From NCBI GenBank assembly GCA_000697475.1, contig JNEU01001054.1, positions 1-64,000 on the forward strand: DNA of 64,000 bases, in the 5' to 3' direction. Below the pieces are notes generated by a model that ran no database searches, was not told the DNA's origin, and saw only the letters and a program-made list of their open reading frames with translations. Shown piece after piece: positions 46,897-58,786 of this stretch. The stretch is from Lichtheimia corymbifera B2541 (lineage: Eukaryota > Mucoromycota > Mucoromycetes > Mucorales > Lichtheimiaceae). A program made the position numbers and the translations under genes. The first letter of the stretch is position 1. Every line of letters begins with the position of its first letter.

Positions 46897-48666
46897 ATGT
46901 CGGCCATTCGTGCTTTCTCCTCGCTCAAGGTATATACGCCTTTACCCCTGAATACTATTATGCAGTAACGAACAACCACTTACCATCATACACGATCATC
47001 AATAGGGTGCCTCCTTCCGCCAACAAACCCCTCTCCGCTTTGCTGCTCGCACTTACGCCTCTCAAGCTAAGGTAAGGATCAATATGAAAACGCGTGTTCA
47101 TTCAAAGAACATAGTAACCAACCTATAAACGCGCTTTTTTTACAGACCTTGAAGGAGCGTTTCGCTGAGCTTCTTCCTGAAAAGCAAGCTGAAGTGAAGG
47201 AGTTCCGCAAGAACTATGGCAACAAGGTCCTTGGTGAAGTCACTGTTGACCAAGCCTATGGTGGTATGCGTGGTATCAAGGGTCTTGTCTGGGAAGGCTC
47301 TGTCTTGGATGCTGAAGAAGGTATCCGTTTCCGTGGTTTGACCATCCCTGAATGCCAACAACAGCTCCCTGGTGCCGTTGAGGGTGGTGAGCCTCTTCCT
47401 GAATCTTTGTTCTGGTTGCTCGTTACCGGTGAAGTCCCTACTGCTGAAGAAGTTAAGGGCTTGTCTGCCGAGTGGGCTGCTCGTGCTGAGATCCCTGAGT
47501 TCGTTGAGGAATTGCTTGATCGTTGCCCCAAGACTCTTCACCCCATGTCTCAATTCGCCCTTGCTGTTAACGCTTTGCAGCATGAATCTCTTTTCGCCAA
47601 GGCTTATGCTGAGGGTATCCACAAGTCCAACTACTGGGATCCCACTTTTGAGGATGCCATGAACGTCATTGCCAAGCTTCCTAACATTGCTGGTCGTATC
47701 TACCGCAACGTGTACAAGGATGGCAAGGTTGCTTCCATTGAAGCTGACAAGGATTACTCTTACAACTTCTCCAAGGTTCTTGGTTTCCACGAGAACAAGG
47801 ACTTTGTTGAGTTGATGCGTCTTTACCTCACCATCCACTCTGACCACGAAGGTGGTAACGTCTCTGCTCACACGTAAGTTGCTCTTTTGGGACATGCACG
47901 AAGGGGATAAAGATTTTTCTGGTAACAAAGGGACTGATTGGTTAATTTGATTTGCAGCTCCCACTTGGTCGGTTCCGCTCTTTCTGATCCCTATCTCTCT
48001 TTCGCCGCTGCCTTGAACGGTCTTGCTGGTCCTCTTCACGGTCTTGCCAACCAAGAAGTCCTCCGCTGGACTCTTAAGCTTAAGGACACCATTGGTGTTG
48101 ATGCCAGCGAGGAACAAATCAAGAAATACCTTTGGGATACTCTTAATGGCGGTCAAGTCGTTCCTGGTTATGGTCACGCCGTCTTGCGTAAGACTGATCC
48201 CCGTTACACTGCTCAACGCGAATTCGCTCTCAAGCACTTGCCCGATGATCCCCTCTTTGGTCTCGTCTCCAAGTTGTATCACATCATCGTAAGTATTGGT
48301 TGGAAAAAGGATAACACGAGGTTATCGGAAAGAGAGATGACTCATTGGGATCTTGTTTCATAGCCTGGTGTCTTGACTGAACACGGTAAGACCAAGAACC
48401 CTTGGCCCAACGTTGACGCCCACTCTGGTGTCCTTCTCCAATACTATGGTCTTGTTGAACAAGATTACTACACCGTCTTGTTCGGTGTATCACGAGCTTT
48501 GGGCTGTCTTTCTCAAGTCTGCGTAAGTGTCAATGTTGACTTTTTATAAAATGATTCAATCGACTCATATTTCATTTTATAGTGGGCTCGTGGTCTCGGT
48601 CTTCCCTTGGAACGCCCCAAGTCCTACAGCACTGCTCACCTCAAGAAGATGTTCGGTGCCAACTAA
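46897..48666 (+). CDS. CIT1: Citrate synthase, mitochondrial
   Basis: Six exons: 46897-46929, 47006-47071, 47146-47873, 47958-48288, 48364-48522, 48583-48666; 466 aa. Condenses acetyl-CoA with oxaloacetate in the TCA cycle. The first 35 residues ([11 protein letters not shown]...[17 protein letters not shown]) are an Arg/Ser-rich amphipathic presequence for mitochondrial import. Family landmarks are [18 protein letters not shown], the catalytic His regions [14 protein letters not shown] and [16 protein letters not shown], and the final [18 protein letters not shown]. Codon use is strongly biased (GGT, CTT, AAG, GTC), unlike most neighbours, which signals high expression and explains a long empty frame on the opposite strand. 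Confidence 0.97.
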
Positions 48667-49489
48667 ACATAACAACACATTCTCCATATCCCGCAATTTT
48701 CAACCCCTCATCCATAATCATCTGTTAGATCAACCGCTTCCCTGTAAATGTTTTCATGTTAGCAATATAGTATGTGCTTTTTTTCCCAACACGCAAATGT
48801 GCACTGCAGTATGTTATCAACCACAGCTATAACATCACAATTATGATGTTGGAAGGGGTGAAGTAACTTTGGTTGGGGCAAATAGGCCATCCCACCAACG
48901 TGGCTGCATATTATTGTGGCTATAATTCCACCCCTGTATGCAGGTGTTATGGCAAAGATTGTTCTCTGATTATGCAAGCCCCTTTGCTTCGGCGAGCAAA
49001 TAGCTAAACACTCATGTAGTGATTGCATTGGACACAGCTAGGTAACACGGTTGTCTTTTAACAGAAGTGATCCTCGGTACGGTAGATGAGGACGATCCAT
49101 CTCATCGATATCGCCGGGAAATTTACAATCCCTCCCCTAATAAGGATAGAACGTGGAGCCATAAACTACTAGGCTGACACATAAGCTCGCTCACAAAAGA
49201 TTCATGCAATAATATATGGATGATGGTAACTCTGTTGCGTTTATTTGCATCTAGCCAAGGATTCCTCTTCCAGCTCAATGTTTTGCCACCAATGGCGAGA
49301 ACAGCCAATAAAACTCAAATCAAGCTTTCGGAGCAGTGGCGAATGAGAATGTGGCAATGGGCAATATTGTAGTTGCGGTGTCGTTGCTTGAAATTCAGTA
49401 AAAGGAGGGAGGTTCATGCATTTGCTTTTGACGCCCTTGAGAAATGAGTTTTCAATCCAGTACTTCAAGCCAATGAGAGTCATCCTGAA
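48667..49489. other. Intergenic with scattered coding-like fragments
   Basis: Beyond the citrate synthase 3' UTR, plus-strand pieces at 49072-49168 (VILGTVDEDDPSHRYRREIY...) and 49250-49380 (MFCHQWREQPIKLK, then a TGA, then ECGNGQYC) look protein-like but are broken by stops. They may be the decayed 5' part of the next entry. No intact gene. Confidence 0.35.
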
Positions 49490-50071
49490 ATGTCAAAGGT
49501 TAGTATTCAAGTACACGGTTAGCGTCACAACAAGTCAAACTGACATTGATAGGCAGCATCGCCACTATCACGGCCATCGCTTGTATCAACGGTTGTTGCC
49601 ATGTCGAGGGACCATCGTCGTAGTCTTGGTGTTCGGTCTTATCACGATGACGAGTATTTCCTTTGCTCAAATAGCCCACGGTGTATCATGAGGAAGTGTT
49701 TGAGGATGATATATATCAGCAACCAGCAGCAACCCAATTGATATGTCGATGATGATGACAGCATGTCCATTGATGTCCGTGGCAGGTTTACGTAAAGCAA
49801 CAAGGGCGATTCGTGGCAACTACATCCACCAAAGTTTTCCAAACGAGCGCTTAAACATTGCTATGGCTACAGAACACATGTAAGTTAATGGGAAAAGTAC
49901 CTTTATATGCTGTATTAATGCGGCTATTGTGATCCCATAAGCTTGCCTTACGAACATTACACGACACGAGCGATTGGCATCAAGTACAAGGAGGCTGCAA
50001 ATATTGCCAGAGGACATGAGAAGAAACACCTGCGTGGAAAGGAACGGCAATCTCGCTTGAGATCACGTTAA
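49490..50071 (+). CDS. Possible small basic protein, weakly supported
   Basis: A model with exons 49490-49498, 49553-49680, 49727-49879 and 49942-50071 keeps frame at every junction and gives 139 aa ending HEKKHLRGKERQSRLRSR. Donors GTTAGT, GTGTAT and GTAAGT and acceptors tag, cag and aag are plausible. Residues such as LRKATRAIRGNYIHQSFPNE and YEHYTTRAIGIKYKEAANIA look like real protein, but I recognise no family. The upstream region carries broken protein-like segments, so this may be the tail of a decaying longer gene rather than a gene of its own. Confidence 0.35.
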
Positions 50072-51349
50072 TCCTAAGCTGCAGGCTATTCACCAAGATC
50101 AGGCGATCCATCTCATATAGGTATGCACAACGCCTTAGCATTCAACATGAGACTCTGACGATTATCGAACATAGTGCAACAACGAGAGACATGGAAGAAT
50201 CGGAGTTTTATGACTTATTCATGCAGTGCAGGTTGCTCGTTTGGATGTCACGCTGTGGCATTATGAGGCATAAACCAAGATCTACTACCAATGCACACAA
50301 TCATGATAGGAACCGGATGAAGAGGAATGAGAGTAGGTAGAAGCGAGTCAAACATCTGATGGTTGCACTGAAAAAGCTTTTCATTAGGGAGTGATTGGAT
50401 CGACAACGGCGATTTTACAGGAAGAGACCAATCTTTTTCTGGATGAATATACAAGAACATTGCTAGACAGGATACTTTTTGAATAAACATTTGGCCAATA
50501 TCAACTTGCAGTTATGTATGTAGTGGTACACGGTAATCTTTATATCTCATGCTAGTAGACTACAGCACCAGCAGTTCTTTATCCACGATAATAGCAGTTT
50601 CATGACCCATCCAATTACAGCTGATATAATAGGTGATGGAATGGCCTTTGCTTTTCATACAATGGATCACAGGAGGCAATAACACAATGATGGGTACAAG
50701 AAGAATAATGAAGAGCCTGATTTGATTGTTATAATCAGCAGCCGACATAGGGTGGCAACATCTGCTATCATGGTACAATCGCTTTTTATGCTCATAATAA
50801 TACAAGGTACTTTTCATTGTCAGGCTCGACCCCTTAGACTAGTATCCGTGTATACTTGTGCATTTGAGTACTATAACGAGCTTGGCTTTATTTGTACAAA
50901 TGTCATTTGTAATGATAAAGAAACATGTCACTCCTTTTTGCAAGAGACTAAGCCAGGATGATTGAATGAATCAATTCCTTCATGGACAAAGAGCGTATAT
51001 ATAATATGATGTCTCTCCTTTTTTTCTAAATCCGCATGATCATCTCCTCTCTCTGAAACGGTAGCTATCATCACGCATTGGTCACATATAAACAGAAAGA
51101 TCATCAGGATAGTAGAAGATTGAAGCTATAATATTGGTATTCAAAGTAAGTATATACAATATTGATATGGGTGGTGTTGGTGGGGGGGGGAAGGATATAT
51201 AAAAATGTAGAAATGGATGGTCCCAGATATAAGATAGAGAATAAAAAGAGAAGAAGAATGGGTTATAGATACATTACAGCTTTGAAAAGAGTAGTTTGTG
51301 AGGGAATAAAGGGACGAGGGGGGTTATTGATGAAAAAAGATTCGATTGA
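50072..51349. other. Intergenic, no gene recognised
   Basis: About 1.3 kb between the possible small gene and the cyclin stop codon. A G run at 51181-51190 and A+T-rich sequence are the only features noted. Confidence 0.45.
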
Positions 51350-52935
51350 TTAGGTATAATAAACAATGGATGATGGATGAGGAGAAGATGCCTGATGCTT
51401 CTGATGCACTGGCGACGATGAGGGTGGAGGTGTTGGAATACCAATAGGATGTGTCATGTACGCATAGTACGATGCTGGTGGGATAGTGCCACTAAGCGGC
51501 TGTGTTGGTGTTGCTGAAGAAGGTTCGCCACCCACCATCATGTAATGGCCGTTATTGTTGTTATCCAAGCCAGGTGGTGTCGATTTGCGGAAACCTCCAT
51601 ATTGGCAGAGGCTAGCACTGGATCTCGATTGGCGTGGTTGTCTGTATTGTTGCCACTCAGTGTTACTCGTGGTGGCAGTGGTAAATCCCATACTTCCATG
51701 ACGAGGCCGAGCATAATGCTGAGAATGGTTGGCTGCGTTGTTCACGGTTGTCGAGAAATGACGCCATGGATCAGTTGAAAAGAAGCTATTGCGTTGATGT
51801 TGTCCTTGAGTATAAGCAGGTGAATGGTGGCTTGCACAAGAACGACGTCGATTGGATTCATTTCCTTCCATAGTGCCAGGGCTGCTATCATGGTTGGACA
51901 TTGGTGTGTTATACACAGCGTGTGGTGATTGAGGTGGCATGTTGCCATAGCTGGTCATGCGTCGCACAGTGCCCGATTGTAGATTGTTGTTGTTGTTGGG
52001 AGAGATCTTGGGAAGATATGTAAAACCTTGTGATCGATGTTGTTGTTGATTGGCAGTGGTTGTAGTGGTGGTGCGTTCATCCAAAGATAAGCAACTTGTC
52101 ATATCACGTAGTTGATCAACTTGAGGATCTTCAGCCATAATATTCTGACGTGTAGCTAATGCTGCAGCTGAGCCCAGAGAAGTTGAGCGGCCATGGCGCA
52201 TTGTGGTGCCTGGGTTGTTGTAGGAGGGTGTTTCATACATGATATTCTTTCGCATCTCATTCTCCATATATTCCACCTTGATGAGTTGATCACCATAGCG
52301 TTGTAAATCACTGATAGGCACCGATAAATTAAAGTCATTCAATACAAGAAACTCGAGCTCCAGGCTATTGAGTTCCGAGACTGGAAGACCTCCAACCTAG
52401 ACAATGTAGTATACAGGTGTTAATATAGGCCTTGCATAATCACACCCTATCCACCCTTTACCTTTGCATAACGTGTGTTTGTATAATAAACATCGCTGAA
52501 ATACTTGCTCGACACCATGATACCAGCAATGATGAGACGGTGAATGTTGTAAGAGTCGATGGAGAAAGGTCGTCCTGTACGGGCAAGTTGATTCTTCGAC
52601 ATGCGGTCAAAGTAGACCAGCAAACTGAGAAAGCACTCATTGGAACACGGGCAATAACGCAAGATGCGAGAAAGATAACTGAAGATATCAATAGTGGGCA
52701 ACGCTCTGGCGTGGAATCGAGTTGGAGGAGTGGCTGATGAGGTAGTTGAAGAGTCCATTGTGGACCTTGTTCCCACCAACGAAGCAGAGGAAGCTCGACG
52801 ACCCATGTCCTTGCGCGTATTGACTGCTCGGTTCAATTGATCGTTTGCTAAGCACATACGCTCCAAGAGCGATGATAACAAGCGTATAGTGTCGAGAGTG
52901 GGGTATGTTGCAATATCGAATTTGGGCTGCTGCAT
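51350..52935 (-). CDS. Pho80-like cyclin
   Basis: Two exons, 52935-52462 and 52396-51350; 506 aa. The cyclin box spans about 70-220: FHARALPTIDIFSYLSRILRYCPCSNECFLSLLVYFDRM, SYNIHRLIIAGIMVSSKYFSDVYYTNTRYAKVGGL (Pho80-type helix 3-4) and ELNSLELEFLVLNDFNLSVP. Such cyclins partner a Pho85/CDK5-type kinase in phosphate, glycogen or polarity control. The rest is a long Ser/Asn/Gln/Pro-rich tail without domains. Residues 40-65 include a Ser/Thr-rich insert (SSASLVGTRSTMDSSTTSSA) within the N-terminal part of the box. The start ATG at 52935 (MQQPKFDIATYP) begins the conserved part; further upstream frame is not protein-like. Confidence 0.88.
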
Positions 52936-53674
52936 TGGGAGTAAAAGGGTATCAAAAAGGCAGTGCTCCAAAGAAAAACAAGCAAGTAGCTTCACTCGCC
53001 AGATCTTTTTTTTTACTCTCGATATTCGGGGTTTGGTACTATTATAGCACTTGCCTTTCATCCTAGGAGTAGACTAAGTAGTAAGTTGCTATCCGATGCA
53101 TCCTAGACATCCACTACACTGATATCCTACCCTGCAGCAGGCACACAGAGATTCTCTTCCATGGCCCCCTTCCTCTTCCTCAACACAACCCCTCCTTTCC
53201 TCTTTCCTAAACCATAAGGCTATATTCAACATAATCGTCTATTTTCCTTTATGGACTGAAAAAAGAAAACTATGGGGTTCAATCACTGTGACACGGCACG
53301 GACCACATGATCTACTACTTGTACCAAATCTAATCTAATCCTCTTTGGCTGCTTTCTTTGTGTGATCAAACATAAACATTGCTATAGTTCCATAACCAAC
53401 TTGCCGTGCTTGAAAAAAGTGATAAATCATTAAACATTTTGATCGATTGCTGTAAAGCATTGTAAAAGAAGAATAGATCATAGTCCGAATCTATGGTTTC
53501 ACACATTTAATGAGATGTACGCAGACCAGAGCACTGTATAGCGGAAGTGTAAACTGTGTTCCACGAATATGATATTAGAAAGAAACAATGGTATGCAACA
53601 TTTTTATATATCTGTGATGCGAGAAAAAAGAGAGATACATAGAGGAAAAAAGAGAGGATGTTTTAGATGTCTAT
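52936..53674. other. Intergenic, no gene recognised
   Basis: About 740 bp between the cyclin start and the FGAM synthase stop codon, both minus-strand genes; it must hold the cyclin promoter (pyrimidine-rich stretch on the minus strand near 52975-53035) and the FGAM synthase terminator. Confidence 0.5.
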
Positions 53675-56600
53675 TTAGCCAACCCATTTACGGGCGTTAC
53701 GGAATATCCGGAGCCAGGGACCAACTTGACCCCAGTTTTCATCAGCAGGATACCAGGAATTGCTTTCCTTGAGGACCACACGCTCGGGATGGGGCATCAT
53801 GATAAGGACACGGCCATTAGGAGATTGTGCTGAAGCAATACCATTGGGTGAACCATTGGGGTTGTAAGGGTAACGCTCGGTCTTGTTGCCATGGTTATCA
53901 ACATAACAAGCAGTGGCGAGATTTTGTTGTTCAAATTGAGCTTGGTCATCAGCATTATTGAATTGTACACGACCTTCACCATGAGCCACAGCAATGGGAA
54001 GACGAGAGCCGGCCATGCCATCCAAAAAGATATTGTTGGTTTGTTGGATTTCAACCATGGTAGTGCGGCCTTCGAATTGTTCACTTTGGTTTCGCATGAA
54101 TCGTGGCCAATGTTGAGCACCAGGCACAAGTTCCTTGAGGTTGCTCATGAACTGACATCCATTGCACACACCCAAAGCAAATGTATCTTGTCTCTCGTTG
54201 AAAAAGTTGTAGAATTCAGCGCGAGCCTCGGGATGTAACAAGATGGACTTGGCCCAACCAGCGCCAGCTCCCAAAACATCACCATATGAGAAACCACCAC
54301 AAGCTGCAAGACCCACGAAATCCTTGAGACTCACACGCTTGGAGAAAATGTCGGTCATATGCACATCAACAGCTTCGAAACCTGCCAAGTGGAAAGCAAA
54401 TGCCATATCGATTTGACCATTAACACCTTGATCACGCAAAATGGCAACACGAGGACGTTGAGCAACCAAGCCAGCGGTGATATCCACAGCAGGATCATAT
54501 GTAAGCTCATAGTGCAAACCAGGATCGGTAACATCCAATGCATTGTCATATTCTTCCTTGGCACAATCCGCATTATCACGGGCAGCTTGCATGAGGTATG
54601 AGGTCTTGCTCCAAGTACGGAAAAGATCAACTCGGTTGGCAGCAAAGGCAGTTTGTTTACCAAAGTTGAAGGCAATAGAGTCTTGATCATCGTGAAGGGT
54701 CACAGTACCAATCTTGTGCACAGCCTCCTTGGGAACACCTGCATTCGACAACAAGGATACAAATTCTTCCAAACGAGATTCCTCAACTTGCATGACAGCA
54801 CCAAGCTCTTCGTTGAAAAGTGCAGCAACAACATCGCCATTTTGCACAATCTCATCAAGCTGAACTTGAGCACCCACGTGACCAGCAAAGCACATTTCAG
54901 CAATAGTAGTGAAAAGACCACCATCCGATCGATCGTGATAGGCAAGCACAATGCTCTTCTTGACGTCACCTTCCTTGGCCTTTTGCATAGCATTGAAAAA
55001 GTTCTTGAGAAGCTCAGCATCCTCAACATCGGGAGCTTCGTGGCCAATTTGCTTATACACTTGAGCCAATGCAGAACCACCCAAGCGCTGTTTGCCGTGT
55101 GCAAGATCCACAAAGACGAGAGCAGTGTTTTCGATGTTGCGAAGCTGAGGAGTGAAAGTCTTGTGGTTGTTGATGACAGGAGCGAATCCAGTAATGATAA
55201 GAGACAAAGGAGCAGTGACCTCCTTTTCAGCACCTTGTTCATTCCACTTCATCTTCATGGACATAGAATCCTTGCCGACAGGAATAGCAATACCGAGCTT
55301 GGGGCACAAATCAAGACCAACAGCTTGAACAGCATCATACAAGCCTGCACCTTCACCAGGATGATTGGCAGCACACATCCAGTTGGCAGACATGCGAACA
55401 CGGCTAATATCTTGGATGTTGGCAGCAGCCAAATTGGTCAAAGATTCACCAACAGCCATACGAGCGGAAGCAGCAGACGATAACAAAGCAATAGGAGTAC
55501 GCTCACCCATAGCCATAGCTTCACCAGTGACAATATCCATTCCATGAGAGCTGGTGGTGACAGCAACATCAGCAACAGGAACTTGCCATGGGCCCACAAA
55601 TTGATCACGTGCAACCAAAGCAGTGATGGATCGATCGCCAATGGTCACAAGGAAAGATTTGGATGCAACCGATGGCAACTGCAACACACGTGACACAGAT
55701 TCATTCAACACTTCATTGACGGTTTGTGCATTGGGCAAATAAGTCTTGAGGCTTGAATCGAAAGGCACACGATAAGGCTGGAGGCTCTCAGTCTTGCGAG
55801 ACATCTTTGGAGGCTTGCCGAACAAAACAGGCATAGGTAAATCAATAGGGGTGTCATTGAGCAAAGTGTCCTTGACCACCAATCGTTTCTCAGCCGTAGC
55901 CTTGCCAACAACAGCATAAGGACAACGTTCACGAGCGCAAAGTTCTTCAAACACATTCAATTTCTCGGGAGAAACAGCCAAAACGTAACGTTCTTGAGAT
56001 TCATTGCACCAAATTTCCATGGGTGACATGCTGCTGTCATCACAAGGGACACGGCGTAAATCAATTTCTGCACCCAAGTCGCTGTCATGCACAATCTCCG
56101 GCAATGCATTCGAAAGACCGCCGGCACCAACATCGTGGATAGACTCGATCGGTGTATCATCACCCATGGCAACACAGAAATCAATGACTTGCTGAGCACG
56201 ACGCTCCATTTCAGGGTTATCACGTTGAACAGATGCGAAATCCAACTCGGCACTGCTTTGACCTGATGCCATTGAACTGGCGGCACCACCACCTAAGCCG
56301 ATCAACATACCAGGGCCACCAAGCACAATCAAATGGGCACCAGGAGAAATGGGCTTCTTGAGCACGTGGCTGGGACGAATGCTACCGACACCACCAGCAA
56401 TCATGATAGGCTTATGGTAACCACGGATCTCCTTTTCAGTTTCAGAAACAGGAACCTCTTCAGCAAATGTACGGAAGTAACCAGTGAGGGCAGGACGACC
56501 AAATTCATTGTTGAATGCAGCACCACCAAGAGGAGCTTCCATCATAATATCAAAGGCAGATGCAACATGTCCAGGCTTTCCAAAATCAGTTTCCCAAGGC

Positions 56601-57818
56601 TGAATGTTGCCAGGGATCATCAGATTGGAAACAGTGAAACCAACGAGACCAGCCTTGGGCTTGGATCCTTGACCAACAGCACCTTCATCACGAATCTCAC
56701 CACCAGAACCAGTGGAAGCACCAGGGAAAGGCGATACTGCAGTAGGATGGTTATGGGTTTCCACCTATGAAATAATATATAAGTCAATTGTCACACAGCA
56801 TGATCGATTCGTTAATTACCTTTGCGATATAATGGACATCTTCTTCAAAATGTTCGTACTTGTTGTTTGCACTGATGGATGGAGCAAATCGAGTAGCCTT
56901 GAAACCTTCCATGACTGCAGCATTATCAGAGTAAGCGGAGAGAGTGTAATCTGGGCTGACTTTGTGGGTGTTGCGAATCATGCCAAAGAGCGAATTGGGT
57001 TTTGCTTCACCATCAATAGTCCAATCAGCACCAAAGATCTTATGACGACAATGCTCTGAATTGACTTGAGCAAACATAAAGAGTTCGACGTCGGTGGGAT
57101 TGCGTTTCAAAGCATCATCTTTGCCAACAAAAGCCGAGATCAAATAATCGATTTCATCGGTTGCCAATGCTAAGCCGAGTTCTTGGTTTGCTTTAACGAG
57201 TTTCTCACGTGCAGCAGCAGGATCTTGCTGCAATCCTTCATTTCCACCGAGCAAGTCGACAATGGTCAATGGCTTTGGTTGACCGTGCTTGAACACAGCT
57301 TCGGATTCTGGAAGTTGAGTACCAATACTCTGGGTCATGCGGTCATGAATATGATCGGCAAATGCAGCCAATTCAGCAGCAGTCAACTGGGATCCATCCT
57401 GCTTGGTGATGATGAATGCGCTGCCACGTTCGATACGCTCAACTTGATCATACAATGTGCACAAATGGGCAATGTTGGTAGCCTTGGATGACCATGGCGA
57501 AATGGTACCAGCACGTGGAACAACTACAACAACTGTGGCGTTGGCAGGTTGCACTTGGTTCGACAAAAAAGACGTAATGGCGGCTTCTGACTCTGCTGCG
57601 ATCGGGTTGCTGCCATAAGTAAGGAGATTTCTCAACACCTTTCCCTGTTCTGATTCGCCATTCTGCAACTGTGCGAGACTCTCGTTCGATCGTGGCTGAA
57701 CAAAGTGGATATGAAGACCGGCAATATTGGCCACAGAAGGAACCTGGGATTGAATATTCTTGAGAAGACTTCCAGCCTTAAATGTCGAAAGCGCCGAGGT
57801 ACCAGGCAACACCAACAT
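53675..57818 (-). CDS. ADE6: Phosphoribosylformylglycinamidine synthase (FGAM synthase)
   Basis: Two exons, 57818-56820 and 56764-53675; 1362 aa, the normal length of the large single-chain PurL. It converts FGAR, glutamine and ATP to FGAM in step four of purine synthesis, in the cytosol. The N-terminal PurS-like domain is followed by the linker and AIR-synthase-type ATP domains: [25 protein letters not shown] start of exon 2 ([19 protein letters not shown]), [11 protein letters not shown] and [14 protein letters not shown]. The second synthase half has [14 protein letters not shown] and [16 protein letters not shown]. The C-terminal class I glutaminase has [13 protein letters not shown] (nucleophile Cys) and [11 protein letters not shown], and ends [16 protein letters not shown]. 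The single intron breaks the sequence just before the conserved THNHP loop. Confidence 0.97.
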
Positions 57819-58786
57819 GTTGTTAAGTGTGTTTGTAGCTGAAAGTAGTGTGTGTGGGTGGGGAAGGGGAGAAGCTTAAAGATGGGGAATAAAAAGATCG
57901 CCTGTCAAAAAATGAAAATTTGGCCCTGATTCACCGCCAGAAAAGCCGTCTCAAATTACTCACATTGAGTGAGGTCAAGCCACCATTCAATTGTTAACAA
58001 CCCCATGCATAATCCATAACCAACATTCTCATTGTCCATATAGATACCCGTTGTGACACTAGCTTATCTCATTTCCAATGTGTACTTTTCGTTATCATTA
58101 AATTCGTTGTCTTTTCCCTTACATCGTTCTAAATACCCTTCTACCTTATTATGGTCATCATTGTTGTTGCCAATGAAAGCGCTCAGCAAAGGGATATAGC
58201 ATGGTATTATTCTATACTCATTGTGGGCTGTGTAATGAATCTGGGATTATGCCATTTTGATCCGTGCTATCGGACGTTGTATTGTCATACTTGTCATCTG
58301 CATTAGGATAACTTCAGCCGTTGGATCGGTCACTGGTTTCTATGGAAAGTACCCCGTATGATCATCTTGATGTGTCTTTCAGTATAAGAGCTAATGATGG
58401 TTGAGCGCTTTTCATATCTTAGTCATAAGATCCAACCCAATGAAAGCTCATATGATGGTATTTTGCTGCAATGATTTCTTGAAATATATGGAGCAGGGGC
58501 AACGTGTTGATGCTGAGGTGGGGTTGTTGCATGGCAACATAGTGCATAAGCGGCGTTTTCATTCAGCAAGAACAAAGAACTCAAACAGTTTATTGTTTTG
58601 AATAAGGACAACAACCATAACATTTATAGGTTTCAGGTGTGGTGTGTGTGTGTGTGAGAGGATGATGGGGGAGAGGAGCCACGAGCATCCAAACCTGAAA
58701 TTCCCTTTTTTCCCTTGGACAGCTTCCATTCTATTTCTTTTGTTTCCTTCTCTTCCTACGACCATTCTCAACTCTTCCAACTAACA
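57819..58786. other. Divergent intergenic region, FGAM synthase / tetraspanin
   Basis: About 970 bp. A (GT)n run at 58637-58655 and a pyrimidine-rich stretch at 58715-58780 directly before the tetraspanin start are the only features noted. No gene seen; no obvious purine-pathway regulatory site recognised. Confidence 0.5.

Noticed and set aside
47140..48282. 380-codon open frame on the minus strand opposite citrate synthase
   Set aside because: It runs across two introns of a certain gene, has no family signature and is explained by the strong codon bias of citrate synthase.
49241..49483. 80-codon minus-strand frame upstream of the uncertain small gene
   Set aside because: It overlaps plus-strand fragments that read more like protein; neither strand gives a recognisable domain.
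54653..55483. 276-codon plus-strand frame opposite FGAM synthase
   Set aside because: Wholly inside a conserved exon of the opposite strand, with no promoter-like sequence and no recognisable domain.
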